This document shows positions 1 through 14,114 of a DNA stretch of 64,000 bases, one piece after another (positions within the stretch are counted from its first letter, which is position 1; each line of letters begins with the position of its first letter). The DNA is from Chrysomallon squamiferum. Its lineage: Eukaryota > Mollusca > Gastropoda > Neomphalida > Peltospiridae. Both the position numbers and the translations under genes were made by a program. The stretch covers positions 19,595,698-19,659,697 of the forward strand of contig CM022670.1 of the NCBI GenBank assembly GCA_012295275.1, in the 5' to 3' direction. The notes beneath the pieces are model-generated. The model searched no databases. It was not told where the DNA came from and saw only the letters and a list, made by a program, of their open reading frames with translations.

Positions 1-368
1 TTCCCAGAGAAATACGCAAACCAACTAAGTTGCTGTTCTCTTTCTTCAAGAACTTAGCTGAAATTTAAATAAGAACAAAATACAGATATTTCTTAGTGAA
101 AAAGTTAAACCTAAAGACAGTATAATCTAATTCCATATATATATATAATTCAAAATTACATTGCACGACATCAGACTGGTTGACTGTCCTATGCCGTCAT
201 ACGTATATTATTGAACTAATAATCAATATGAATTTGAAAAAATAATTAATTAAGACGAAAATATGTGAAAAAATAGTTAAATGAAATAAGAATATAGATG
301 CATAAAAAATATGTGTGCTATGTAAGTGTTTTTATTATTATTATTATTTTAAAGTACATTCGCAGTAC

Positions 369-513
369 CTTCAGTACATGATATTCCGTTCCAACCATCG
401 ATGCACCCATCAACACACTCCCCTCTCTCTGGATCACACGTTTGACGACCATAGCAACGTCTGTCTGTACACTGATATTGGCAGTTTTCTCCATATTCCC
501 CAAAAAGAACATT
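369..513 (-). pseudogene. 8-Cys EGF-like exon with +1 frameshift, left-edge receptor gene
   Basis: Read on the minus strand, a consensus acceptor (TTTCAG) and donor (GTACTG) bound a block that encodes an EGF-like repeat of the MEGF type: a YGENC start, a TDRRC motif, TCDPERGEC, then GCIDGWNGISC. The closest relative in the window is the repeat at 63659-63802, which also has a CYG.R.CD core and an IDGCI.GW end. The exon is 145 nt; sister exons of this type are 144 nt. The extra base lies in a run of five T (minus strand, about 495-499), and with one T fewer the exon reads ECSF-GEYG in the usual phase 1-1. It is either an assembly homopolymer error or a broken exon. The rest of the gene would lie left of the window. 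No signal-peptide exon for it is visible between here and 6328, so its 5' part is unexplained. Confidence 0.7.
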
Positions 514-589
514 CTGAAATTAAATATCTTAATAAATCTTATAAAATTATGAAATATTTTTTCAAAATTACACACACATACGCAAACAC

Positions 590-590
<1 letters not shown>

Positions 591-634
<44 letters not shown>
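591..634. repeat. (CA)n microsatellite
   Basis: About 22 copies of CA upstream (in the minus-strand sense) of the EGF exon. Open frames across it (poly-TH or poly-CV) are artefacts. Confidence 0.97.
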
Positions 635-638
<4 letters not shown>

Positions 639-852
639 CCATTGCAATATCGCTTTGAACAACGCAGAGTTAAGTTAAGTCCATATGTCCATAAATTTAG
701 CAACTCATTCTAAAATGTGACTTTTATTTCGTTATCATTTTAATAAATTACCCACACAAAATGTGACCTATATGTATGTACCTGTGTGATTAATGTTCAG
801 AGACAAAGTAAACAGATTTATATCCTTTATAAAAGAAAAAGATTTATCTTAC

Positions 853-925
853 CTTCAGTGCAGCTATAGTTTTTCCGACCTGAATTCATCAGTGTAATTA
901 GGTCGCCATTGTGAACATAGAGAAA
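853..925 (-). other. Possible relic exon ending like an EGF repeat
   Basis: The minus-strand sequence ends in RKNYSCTEG followed by a good donor (GTAAGATAAATC), which is how EGF-like exons in this window end. Upstream an open frame of about 24 codons reaches an AG (CATTAG), but no earlier EGF cysteines are present and the entry phase would be 2, not the 1 used by the other EGF exons. It is either a decayed EGF exon or an unrelated short exon. Confidence 0.25.
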
Positions 926-2209
926 ACTAATGACTTACCCAGTCACAAATTTTCCATTGTTATTTTTCTTCTTTGTGTATTAATTGATATATGATATCAA
1001 ATAAATAAATAAATAAAATGACAAACAAACAAACAAATTATTATGCGAGAAGTAAAGTTATAAAACTATTCATATTTGGAAGAATATTATTGTTACGATT
1101 GTTGTGGTTGTTACTGTTATTTTTCTTGTAGTTGACGATGATAAGTGATGGTGATGCTGGTGGATATATTACAATACTATAAATACTTCAGTAACTATAT
1201 GCTGTTCTTTTATGTTGTTCGTAAAAAGTATTCTGTTGTTTACATTTCTGCTTAGAAGGGGATATGTATATTTGATGTTTTTTTGTTGTTTTTTTGTGTT
1301 TTTTTTGCTTTTGTGTGTGTGTGTTTGTTTGTGTATGTGTCTATGTGTGTGTGTGTGTGTTTATGTTTAGAAAATTGAACGAAAACTATATGTGTCAGTT
1401 AATTGGTACAATTAATCATTACTGGTAACAGTGTGGCTGTATACAAATTTTGTATCAGTTTCATTAATATTTAAATCGATACGTTCAGTTAACTTTCCTA
1501 TGTAGTTTATAGTATCATACATAAAGATTTGCTCCTTTGTATATTGCGTCTGTGCTGTGTACTACTATTAATACTACTACCACTACTACTACTCTTTCTG
1601 TTATCACAACTGTAACTACTACTACAACCTTCCTTTTTTTTTCTTTCTTTTCTTTCTATTTTATCCAGTTTATTTTTCCGTATTGGTATAATTATATAGT
1701 ATGTTTACTGCTACATTTGTTTGTTGTTGTTTTAGATGTTGTTGTTGCTGTTATTATTATTATTGTTATTATTATTTTTATTATTATTTTTATCGTGATT
1801 ATTATTATTATTATAGTTTTTATTTCCAAATTAATACATCGTTTTATTGTATTTTCCGGAAAAAATGAACAAGACTATAGATGCAGACACATGAACAGAA
1901 ACATGCTTCGCGCATTTTAACTGCACTTTAAAAGTTTTGCTCCCGTGACACATCAATGATTATGGTGAAGTTAACGGAAGTAAACATCTGTAGAAATATG
2001 ACGAAAAAGGTACGTCTTAAAAGCATTGTTTTAACGAAATTAAAGAACTCGAGAATTCAATTGTTTTATAGTTATATCGATATTTCGATCTAGTTTAGAA
2101 TAAATAATAATAATAATAATAATAATAACAACAACTACAACTACAACAACAACAACAATAATAATAATAGCTGGCACTTTTCTATTTTGTTAAGTGATAA
2201 ATAGTTAAG

Positions 2210-2330
2210 ATACAGATCAGTAAATAAAAACAATTAGAATTGTGTTGAAGTGTTGTACTTGACTACATAAACACTCGTTCCTGTTTGAAGTTAATTTTTG
2301 TGTCACCACGGTTCATAGATTTGTTTAATC
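2210..2330. repeat. Dispersed repeat, copy 1
   Basis: Shares an interrupted match with 4615-4735: a GAAGTGTTG.ACTTGAC core, then AAAC.CTTGTTCCT-like sequence and TTTTGTGTCA. Same orientation, about 2.4 kb apart. Family not recognised. Confidence 0.5.
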
Positions 2331-4614
2331 TTGTTAGGTTATTACAACATCAGATAGCTAGTCACCCAGTAATCATCTAATTTCTCTTACTTGTTTTCCA
2401 CTAAAGCGCTTTATGTTATCTTAAAAGTCATATGTATATGTACAAACATACACATAATAATTATATACAGCTTTCGAATTTATCTAACTAGATGTATCTA
2501 TTTCTTTCAAACTTAATTTAGTTTTCCGTTGACAAAATTATGCAGTAAATGTGTAGAAATACTCAGTTAACCACTCCTCTGAAGTACAGAGGGAGTTGTG
2601 ATTGGCCAATAGCTGTTCATTCTTTGTAGGGGCGTGGTATTCAGCAATTACTGCGGTAGGTCATTTCAGCGTACGATGTTTTGACTGTCAACCGACAGAC
2701 CCTGGATTTAAGACTCAGAACTCTCCGCTGTCAGTTATAACATCGAAATCGTTCAAATAACCATGCATACCACTGTCACGGGGCCCAGCGTATAAGAGGT
2801 TTTAGCTTTCAAGTGCTAACGGCCCTATTAGTATTAAAATATGGCTCGTTTCTTGCCTAGGATTTGCACCTTTGGTGGACCCGCTGACTGTGCAATTAAG
2901 AAACTGTGACGACTGATTATAATAGATATATGTATTTGCATATATTGCAGATATAAACTATATATAATATCAAGTATGCACTAAGAACACCAAAACAAAA
3001 CACAATATTTATATTACAAAGATAATTATTTATATTACACATGGATACTTATTATTTAGTGGTTGAGGACGCGGGATGAACTGGCGTTAAATGAAATACT
3101 ATAATTCTTAATTCTTTTAATTTTCCCTAACACGTTTAGTTAGAAATAAGTATATATCTCAAACTCTCTATGCAGCATAAACAGGTTACATCAAATTGAT
3201 CAACAAATCAAACCCGACTATACAGAAACAGGATAACCATTTGTCCGTGCTTCAAACAAAGACAACGCAAAATACAGTTACCAACATAATTGCCTAATAA
3301 TGGCCGCCAACTCCTCGTCCCACCCGTGTCTTCTCTTTGTTCTTTGTGGTTTCTCTCATTCCTGGGCTCTTTTGACTTTTACGTAAATAAACACGTCGCG
3401 GACTTCCCTGAAGTCAGCAGAGCGTAGCTGACAAAAATTCCTTTTGTCTCTCGCTAATGATCATTAGTTGTTAGGTGATTTCAGTAACTGGATTACTGTT
3501 AACTAATAGTAGATATTTGATTAATAAATAGTGTTAGGAATATTTGTAGAAATGAATGGTTAACATAATTACTTTAAGGATATATATATAGATTAATTAC
3601 GAGATGTTAAAATATATTAAAGTAAGCCATTTAGGTAAATATTAAATATGTTACCGACATTTTCAAAAACTATACCTTAAAAGTAAAACAATATAAAATA
3701 TTATAATAAGTAAAAAAAAATAGCTACCAGCGAATTCTACAAGTAGATATAACCTAAATTGCGATCCTGAAAACAATCATATATATATGTATATGTATAT
3801 GTATGTATGTTTGTATGTATTTTATATGTTGGTTGAGTCGACTATTGATTTTCAAAGTCATTTCAAATCAGCATGTAATTATGATTTTTTAATATTTTTT
3901 TTTATTCTAAGAGTTCTGAATATCAAGTATCAGTAAACAAAAAATTAAGAAAATAAAGTTTAAAGTTGATAATCAAATTTTCCATTAACGTGCAGCAATC
4001 TAAATAAATGGTACAGGAATCAGTTCTTACCTATCAATGATTAAACCAAAAATTACATGAAGTTTTGAATCATACGCGAAATAATTTCAACAGTAATAAT
4101 TATCAAAGAATTTTTTTTTTACTGGAACTAAGATGGCTGTATTCTAAGAATAAAATATATTGTACAGTAATTTAAATTTTTCAAAAAAAATTTCGAAGTG
4201 TTGTTGGTCAAAACCGTGAATACCAAATCTGCAGATAAGATATTCCATTCTTCTAGGATTTAATGTTTGTCTAATGAAACTTCAATATATTTGTTTTGAC
4301 TGTTAGTGTTATCGTTGCCGTTGTCGATGAAATGATTGATTTTTGTTGCTCTTAGTTCGGAACTGTGCAATACTATGAAGAGAAAACACTCTGCTCTTGT
4401 TTTATCGATTTTATTTGCAAATCCCATTATATATGAAAATAACATTGCTCTGTATATTTGACTTACAGTTTAGTGTTATGTATTAGTTCAATTTAACAAA
4501 TCATTATCGTTCTCCAGATAAAAAAACTGAATAAAACAATCATCATCATCATCATAAATTCAAATAAGTGTTGTTTTTTTAAAAATTCTTATCTATTTTC
4601 TATAAATAATAAAA

Positions 4615-4735
4615 CAATAAATGAAAACAATGAGAATTATGCTGAAGTGTTGCACTTGACATAAAACGCTTGTTCCTCTTTCATACAAAAGCTTTTGTGT
4701 CAGTGTGATTCGCTGCTTTTGTGAATCCGTGTCAT
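4615..4735. repeat. Dispersed repeat, copy 2
   Basis: Second copy of the element at 2210-2330, in direct orientation, with similar AT-rich flanks on its left side. Confidence 0.5.
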
Positions 4736-4869
4736 TCCGATATTCCAAAGCAGGCAACTTAGCAACCAACACATGTTTTATGCATTACTCTATGTAAATA
4801 AGAATATTTAAATTATAAAGAAAAATCGTTTTAAAAATAAAAATAAATTAGGTACTTTTGCAGAGTTCC

Positions 4870-4908
<39 letters not shown>

Positions 4909-5060
4909 TGATGATGATGATGATGATGATGATGATTACATTACTGATAGATATATAACAGCCACTACTACTACTACAACTACCACTACTAATTCTACTG
5001 CTATTACTACTACTACTACTACTACTACTGCTACTACTGCTATTATTAATAATAACTACA
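4870..5060. repeat. Compound trinucleotide repeat (TAA, TGA, CTA/ACT)
   Basis: Successive short arrays of TAA, TGA and ACT units. The minus-strand frame through it (poly-S then poly-I/L) is low-complexity artefact. Confidence 0.9.
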
Positions 5061-6327
5061 ACAGTAATAATATTAAACAGAACACTACAGCGTAACATTT
5101 TATAATTAAATATTCACAGCACATACCAGTCATAATACAACTCGAAAACAAAAACATAATAACAAACATTAGATTAAATATTTTATTATGTTTTCATAAA
5201 TAAAATTCACGTAGTTGTCTAGCTGGAATGCTATTACCAGACAGAACAGTTAGAATACAAAGAAATATATTCATAAAGCATAAAAATATATAACATATAT
5301 TTATATAAATACAAAATCAGCGATATTGTTTTTACTGAAATAGCTTTTAAATTATTTTTTTTTACTTTATATTTATTTATTTATTTTATTTTATTTTATT
5401 TAAAATACTTTTTTTATTATTTTATTTTATTTTTTATTTAATTTACTTTAGTTAATTATTTGTACCGTATTGTATTATAATATATTGAATTATATTACAT
5501 TCAAAAATATTATACTTTTCCTTCGTTGGGCAAAGACTAAAATATGTATCATATAAATTTAAAGTTATACTCATTTTATATATTCTAATGTATCTAATTC
5601 ATTTTCTTCAAAATGTAATGCGATACAAGTTTCATTGTTGCAAAACAAGTAATATAATTAAAACAATGATGTATTTACTTAGCAGTGTAATTTTATCACT
5701 GAGATTACAAGCATTTAAAAAACAAAAAATCAGACAACGATTAGATATGAATACCATTATATCCTAACCAGAATTTTGAAATTTAACCTGAATTAACCTA
5801 TTCAAGCATTACACATTTTATGTGTATTAAAGACATAAAGTGTATTGAACATAATGAAAATATTAGTATAAATAAAAGGTTCAAACAGCAAAATACATGT
5901 ATGTAACAGTGAATCTAGAATATACTCTGAATACATTGAACTTGATTGTAAATAAAGTTTCAAGCATTAATGTAAAGCACTTAAATATATAAAATAATAT
6001 GAAATTAAGTAATATAACTTTCTTACAAAATCATTACAGCTGTTGTTAAATGCTACCTGTTGCTGCAATTTGTCAATAAATATTAGGTATATATTTTCTA
6101 AGTCCTTTCATCTGTCTGATAAACATATGAGGTTTTTATTATTATTTATTTATTTCATTATTGTTTTATTTATTTACTTTATAAAATAAGAAGCTATTAT
6201 TATTTATTTATTCACTTACTTACTTACTTATTTATTTATTTATTTATTTATTTGTTTGTTTGTTTGTCTGTTTGTTTGTTTGTTTGTTTAGTTTGTTTGT
6301 CTTTATATCCTTGTATCATGGTGATCC

Positions 6328-7089
6328 TTATTCAGCTTTCACTTCTACTGCACTGTCGTCATTGACGACACAATCATTTGTCTTTTGGTTTTGTTCCTCG
6401 CTGTCTTTTATTTCAGATCTCACATCATCTTGTTTTGTTTCTCGTTCGTCATTTTTGTCTACGTCTGCAGAATATCCGCTGTTAGCATTACCCTCACTGA
6501 TTTCACGTTCACTTTTAGTGTTTTGAACTCTATACTTTTTTACTTTTCTCGATAGAAGAACCATCCTGAAAAGTCATCAATAAGTGGTTATTTTATTTGA
6601 ATACTCTTATGGATGTGTGCATAAATAAATAAATAAATAAATAAACGATTTTGCTCTATGGAGAAGTATCTAGTAATACTGTCAAATTACAATAATAATA
6701 ATACAAACATTTCACTCTGTATTACCGAATGAAACTCTTCATATTCTAATAAAACGATAAGTAAAGCTGGAAGAATATCCAGTATAATTTGTTTTAAATA
6801 ACTATTAAAATTAACTGAATTTCAGAAAAATTTCAATTCTAATTCGAAAATGTAAATTATTTAACTAGTGGTTATAAAGTGTAAGAAATTTTATTCTATT
6901 ATTAATTCAAACATTTCTTAAAACAATGGTAATTCTATATTCACTCATACATCTGGGTGTGCGTGTGTGTGTGTGCGCGTGCACTCGTTTACACTTACCT
7001 AATAATAATAATTACGACAATAATATACAGTATCCCTCCTGCTATTAACAGAATCATTGTTAAAGGAATTTGGGTTTTCCGTGATGAAA
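6328..7089 (-). CDS. Transmembrane exon and 78-residue acidic cytoplasmic exon
   Basis: Exon 6999-7089 (91 nt, phase 1-2) gives [10 protein letters not shown], then a helix [17 protein letters not shown]. Exon 6328-6565 enters in phase 2 with R, then [12 protein letters not shown], a basic stop-transfer stretch, followed by a tail rich in D, E, N, K and S that ends VEVKAE and a TAA. Only two tyrosines are present (KKYRV and SGYSAD); neither fits an ITAM, ITIM or NPxY motif. The TM exon has the same length and phase as that of the right-edge receptor (62722-62812), and its tail joins in the same phase. Confidence 0.85.
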
Positions 7090-7216
7090 CTGAAAATAAA
7101 TTATATATCTCGCATTAATTTGAGAGACAGAATGTTTTGTATTTTAACTGCCAATTAAATAATTCAAGAGAGGAATGAAGAGTGATATATCTATCTGTCT
7201 ACCTATATATCTATCT

Positions 7217-7296
<80 letters not shown>

Positions 7297-9910
7297 AAAA
7301 AGAAGAGAAAAAAAGAGCTTAACAGACAGACATAGATGACAGAGATTGGTACCTTTGTTACAGGATGTTCCACGCCAGCCATCAATACATCCGTCTACAC
7401 ATTTTCCAGTTATGAAATCACATCTATGGCTACCACAGCAGTGTCTGTCCTCACAGTTCTGTTTACATGCCAAACCATAAGTACCAAATACACAGCCTGA
7501 AATATCAATTTAACAAACGTCAGTGAAAAATCTAAAATAAAACATAAGAAAAAGTTATAACCAAATATTGCATATCGTTAAAATATTACAGACCACATTA
7601 ATGTTGTTTCAAATGTCTATTTCTGATTATTATGATATAAGTTATATTATCTTACTAAAAATATCTTCACTACCTTTAAACAGTCATTATCATACGAATT
7701 TTCTTACATTAAATATCATACAAAATCATCATCTAACGTGCAAAATCAGTATAGTTATTATCTGACGTTTCGATATTGGTTTTATCTTACGGTGAATACA
7801 GCTTAAATTTCGCCATCCCGGTTTACATCCTCCAATGCATTCTCCAGTCGTGGCATGACAAGGTGAGTTATCGTTCTTGCACTTTCTCTTTCTACAGTCT
7901 AAGCTACAGTCAGTGCCGTACGTTTTATCACATTCTGAAACACCAGTATTAATGCTAATCATCATAAATCTTACGTATAAAACTTCTGAAGAGCGCAGGA
8001 TACTGCACTATAAGATTACATATTTAAAAATTGTCAAATAAGTCAAATTAATAGACTTTTCCTTGCTTTTGCATATAATTGTACTTTTCTCATCAGTATA
8101 TAACAATATATAATTCTAACATATTTGTTATATACAGATTCTTTAAAATACACTAATCTCTTTAATTACTGAGTTATTATCACTAATTTCTTAATCATAT
8201 TTTAGTAAGTGAAACTTAAATGAAAAGATTTTCAGATCAATACCACAATTTATTATTTTTAAATTACCTCTGCAATCACTGCCCTTCCAACCAGCTTTGC
8301 ATCCGTTATCACATTTTCCATCAACAGGATTACAACTAGATGCACCGTAGCATCTCCTGGCTGAGCAAGCCAACATGCAATCCGTTCCATACGATCCACC
8401 TGGACAAACTGAAAAAACCCACCAAACAACAATGTTCCATATTCAAGGGCAAATACCGTGATAATTTTGAGTTTAGATTAATTTTTATAATGTTAATCGA
8501 TTTTTACATAAATTGTAAGGAAAATATATTAATATTAAAATATAAATATTATTATTATTATTATGTAAGATCTTACAAATATAGTAAATAATATTGTCTA
8601 GAACGGTTGTGCAGTCACGTAACAATAAAACGACTAAAGCTTGAGGGTTCGTTGTCCGAAATACTTTGGACTGAATTGTTCGGAGTTTCTAATATTAGGA
8701 GATAGCCTGTATCTTTTCGAATGGTGGAATTCTCAATCTGTACTTCCTTTGTTGCATGGTATTACAAAATTAAGTTAATCCGCGTGATCAGTGCCATTAT
8801 CATGTGTACAGATAGAATATTAAAAAAAATACCGTTTATGCTGTAGCTATTAAAATTACCTGCTGAACAGTCCTCGTTTGTCCAGCCTTGTTGACAACCT
8901 CCGATACACATTCCTAAACTGGAATCACACGTTGACGTCCTTAGACAGTGGCGGTCTGAACAATGTTTTTCACACTGATGACCGTACGTTATTCCGTTTT
9001 CACACTCTGAAATAGCATTTAATAGTAATATTTTTTCTTTTAAAGTTTTATTTTAATCATTATAAAATGGTTGTTATTCTTAAAGGTTACTGCAAATAAA
9101 ATGTGATTTTTATTTATTTGTTTTTGTATATATTTGTCTTTCATTGCAGTTTAGGAGTATTAATACAGGCTACAATTTAGATTTTATTTAACTGTCAAAA
9201 TAGCAGTCATGTTTTAATTCGTGGATTAATATTTACCTTCTGTGCAGTCTGGCTTTCTCCATCCTAACTGACAGCCTCCTACACACACCCCGGTTTGAAT
9301 ATCACAGGCTGAATTGTTCAAACAGTGACGATCAACACAGCGTTTCGTACAGCCAGAACCATACCTGATTCCTTCTTGGCATTCTAAAACACATTATGGG
9401 ATTGCTAATATTTACAGTCAAGCGTGTAATACCCCAGAAGAAGTCCATTTTATTAAGGCGTAAGCATATGATTGATTTTTGTTTCTTCGTAACTACATAA
9501 TAATTTTAAGATTTTGCAATGTCTCTCAAAAATGTATTCGAAAACAAAATTGCATCTGGGCTTCATAACATCTGAATTTCTAAGATTGTTAGATTTCGTT
9601 AATAACATAGAATTAATATATAAGATTTCTAAATATATAACAAGACTATGAAGCTGAAATATATTACCTAGAGTACAGTCATCTCCCATCCATCCTGGTT
9701 GGCATCCCGAATAACAAAGCCCAGTGAGAGGTTCACAAAAAGGATCACTTTCAGCACAGTGTCGATCTGAACACAGCTTACTGCAATCAGGACCGTACTC
9801 TCCAGGGTTACACACTGGTGCAAATCAAACAGTGTGTTAAATAAAAAACAAAAAAAAAAGTCTTCTCAAGGTAAAAAACGTGAAAAAATGAGAACACATA
9901 GCACATGCAG

Positions 9911-10001
<91 letters not shown>

Positions 10002-11576
10002 GTGAAGATTAAAAGTTTACTGAAATAATAACTCATTAAAGCGGAAATGGCGATGTTAACAGCAGTAGTATTACGTTATTGTTGCAACTGAAAATGCTGT
10101 ATTATGTGAAGTAAAGTAGAAATAACACTGTCATCAGAAGCTCTTGTAACAATTATGGTTAACTAAATATTGTGAACTAATAAAATTTATAACACGAAAA
10201 TGAAAAGTATTAATTATATGCATTAAGAAAGCTAATACTTATTATCTTATTTCTTCTAAATTCCTTAACTGTATAACTGATATCACATAAAGAAATATAA
10301 GGTTCAGTTACCCTGAGAACAGTCATTCCCAGTCCAACCCGCCTGACATCCACCGTGACAAAAGCCAGTTTCGACATCGCACGATGATGTTGTCACAGCA
10401 CAGTGACGTTCAGCACACAAGCTGCTGCAGTTGGAACCATACGTCACATCTCTTTGACATTCTGTTTACAATACAGGTAAACAATCAATATATAATACAC
10501 AACATAATATTACATTACATTACAATATTTTATTTTATATTATATTGTGTAATATATATTATAATGTGTAGTAAATAACCATAAGTAAACAGATATAATT
10601 TTAAAATAACAGCAATAAAATGGTAAAACTTAACACTAATATATAAATTAATAAATAAATGAAATTAATGTGGATTAATTTTATAATATTTAACGAACAT
10701 TTTATTATACTCTCTATTAAAGATAAATATAACATGTCAAAAGTTGTCACAAATCGTTACTTGATAACTAGATTTATATTTATAATATAAATAAATAACA
10801 ACAACAACAACAACTATGAATCAAAATAATAAGATGTTTAAGCAATATTATGTAATGTAGTGATTATATCATATTCACAAAACCCTTATTTATATTTGCC
10901 CATTTAAAGCAGAATATCTGTTACATTTTACCTTCAGTATATTATTATTTTACGGTAGTATTTGTTTAGCTATCTTGTATTATCATATTTATAATTTATA
11001 TTTTTACAGTTCTTAAATGTTTACCTAATTAATATCAGAAAATGGGGATAAATACAAAAAATCTAAATGGCAGACCGTATGCAGACCTACATGGGCTATT
11101 TAGAAGTTGTATTATATAATTAGGGGAAGTTCCGTTATTTTATAAACTAGGAAGCACTAGGATTAACAAACTTAAAATGGGCATTAAAGCTGGAAAGTAA
11201 ATTCAGAAAGGCTGTCTGTTTACTGAGCGCCTGCTCACTGATTATACAAGTAGTCGGCTCGCGTTTTGAACGAGAACTCACTTTGTCTGAGGGCCGTCTG
11301 CACAAGACAAATGTTTTTTGTATGTAACATACATATTGAGTGATTGAAGATAGCTAAATCTATTACTGTTAGATTTTTATTGTGTTATTCTCTGGTACGT
11401 ACTTACGCTTAAAATCTAAGATAACTTATGTTAATAATTAAAAGATTACTTAGAAAGATATAAACCAACTGGGATTAAGTAGTTTTGTATTATTTATCAA
11501 CGCTTGTTTGCTTTTAAACTGTATCGTTCGAATCGTACGAGTTAACACTATGTTAACCTTGATGGTTTATATTTGT

Positions 11577-11615
<39 letters not shown>

Positions 11616-12126
11616 CAATTATCCATGTTGAATTTTTGTTTGAGTTATTATTCTCCTGTGGATACAGAATAGTCATTTAGTAGTTTAAGCTGACTGAGAT
11701 AATTAACACCTTGTCACGTGACACTATTATAGTCTGCTCCCCGTTAGACGGGACGAGCCAAATTTTCGGTATTAATATTACTCAGACTAGTCACCGTGAC
11801 AACGGTATAAAAGGTGGTATAGGTCGAATTCCCAATTCGTCGAAATAACTACTGAAATACCTGATTACCTCTGTATGTAATGTACATGGCCTCTTCATGT
11901 TCATTTTGATTACAGACGGACAAGGGTTTATTTTCCAATATACATAAATTTGGTTTCTTTATTCTTTTTCTGCTGCCATAAGATTGGCACTTGATTCTAA
12001 CATTTTTTTGATAAATTGATTATGTAACATCAACCGAAAGCAGAACAAGCGTTCACTACTCATTTGTTGTAGATTATTTACTTTTTCAATCACAGCCAAG
12101 ATGTTGCAGGTCGTGAGATCGATCTT

Positions 12127-12157
<31 letters not shown>

Positions 12158-12237
12158 TTATTATTATTATTATCATCATCATCATAATCATTTTTTTTAA
12201 TGGAAAGGAAATTTTGATAAATTAGAAATGACCAGAT

Positions 12238-12268
<31 letters not shown>

Positions 12269-13437
12269 GTAATAATAACATCATAATAATAATAATAATG
12301 TTAATGATGATGATATTGACGATGATTATGATCATGATAATAATAATTAAAAAAATCCTAAATTTTATGTACGATTAAAAACACGAATCACGGAGAAAAT
12401 TCTAGATTTGTACAATATTTTACAACACTACCGATTACTGAACTTACTGAAGAAACATCAGACACACGTGTTTTTAATATGATATTTTTAAGATGAATAC
12501 CTTCTCTTGTAATTATTTACATTCAGCTACATTCAGTACATAGATTATTTCGATATTTTCATATTTGCATACTTTATGCGATAAGCGTTATCCATACTAT
12601 AGTAATACCTCGGATTAACGATGTAATTGGTAAATAGCCGATCGTTAAGCGTGAGACTGATTTACATAGAATTAAGGTTACAAATAGTTGTTACCTTCTT
12701 CGCGATTGAAATTTGACCTAAAAAAATGTTAAAAAAGGAGAAATAAAACGGCAATTTAGTAATAAACGATTTAATAGATAATAGATATTATACAAACAGT
12801 AAATCATTTACAAATCAATTTATACAAATACATTAAGAAATAATTATATGCCGCTCATTGTGGATTTTGTGTTCATTTAAGATGTTTTTTGTTTCTAACG
12901 TTATTGTCTTCCGTTTCTTTTTATAATCAGCATTCGCCGCTGTACTGTTATTCGTTTTGACATATTAGAAGGGTAAATTACAAAAGCGTTAAGTCTAAAT
13001 GGAAGCAAAAGAGAAAAGAGAATCTGAACATCACAGGTACGTATGACGTCTGCATGTCAACTGATCAACATAACTGAGGGAAGCTTGCGAATGAACTAAA
13101 AACGAACGAAAACGGACTTAAACGCATGCATTGAACTATTTGTACAATTTATTTCGAGCAATTAACTATTATATGTCTATTTATATAATTTGTAAAAAAA
13201 ACAAAAAAAAACATCGTTAAAGCGAGATATTGTGTAAGCGAGGTATTACTGTATCTATACAATAACAATCGGTTTCCAAATAATCTGGAACAGTTCATTA
13301 AAATGACTGAGGTAAAAACATCCATGTCAATAAGACCACTGAACCATATTTATCCTTTCGACAAACTGAGAATAGACCAGTTGGGAGTAAGCCGTATAAA
13401 ACAGTAAAATATAATGTAATATAATGTAACATAACAT

Positions 13438-13470
<33 letters not shown>

Positions 13471-14078
13471 GCAAAAACAACAACAACAATTCTTTTAAAG
13501 AAAAATAATTATTACCTGTGCAGTCATTCCCTGTCCAACCAAATTCACATTGCCCAGAATCACAGTCACCTGTCTGTACATCACAAGATGAGTTTTCAAC
13601 AGCACAGTGACGATCTTCACAAAACTTACCACAGTTAGAGCCGTACGTGACATTCACCTCGCATGCTGCAGAAATTCAGTTATTTATATTTAAATCTGAT
13701 GCAGCAGTATAGTCAACTATACACTTAACAACTATTACATTAAGAATCAGTGGTGATTAATATATTTCATGTTGTTAGTTGGTAAGTTTTCAGCTTTCTC
13801 TTCGTTAACACATAAAATATTTAAAAGCTGTATATTAAGAATAAATAAAACATGAAATATATTTTTATTAAAAGCTAAATTTATTTATATATTGATCGTA
13901 ATAAGCAGTTGATATCTGGTTCAAATCTAATAATATTAAATATTATTTAAATAATAAAAATAATAATTAACAACGATGAATATTGTAATATTTCTCATGA
14001 AAATAAATGTAAATGCTTCAGAAATTTCATTATAAACATATTAAATAACTTGCACATCTAGATGCATATATACATACA

Positions 14079-14114
<36 letters not shown>

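Larger units (their letters stand above)
930..6327. other. Non-coding region with repeats, no gene recognised
   Basis: This lies 3' of the minus-strand receptor. I find no convincing exon. It holds TTA/ACT trinucleotide runs (1560-1815, 2103-2168), a less AT-rich block of unknown nature at about 2580-2900, another at about 3300-3440, a direct repeat pair (2210-2330 and 4615-4735), a TAA/TGA/ACT-rich tract (4870-5060) and TTTA/TTTG tracts (5360-5460, 6130-6300). TTTATT motifs at 6220-6255 are AATAAA-type poly(A) signals in the minus sense and could end the receptor transcript about 80-110 nt after its stop. Confidence 0.6.

Noticed and set aside
318-662. 114-aa minus-strand ORF covering the left EGF exon
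   Set aside because: It is the wrong frame of that exon plus a CA repeat; the cysteine pattern appears only in another frame.
2580-2900. tRNA or SINE head in the less AT-rich block
   Set aside because: I could not fold a cloverleaf or find clear A and B boxes; left as unclassified sequence.
6260-6526. 88-aa plus-strand ORF opposite the receptor tail
   Set aside because: Antisense shadow of the cytoplasmic-tail exon joined to a TTTG repeat.
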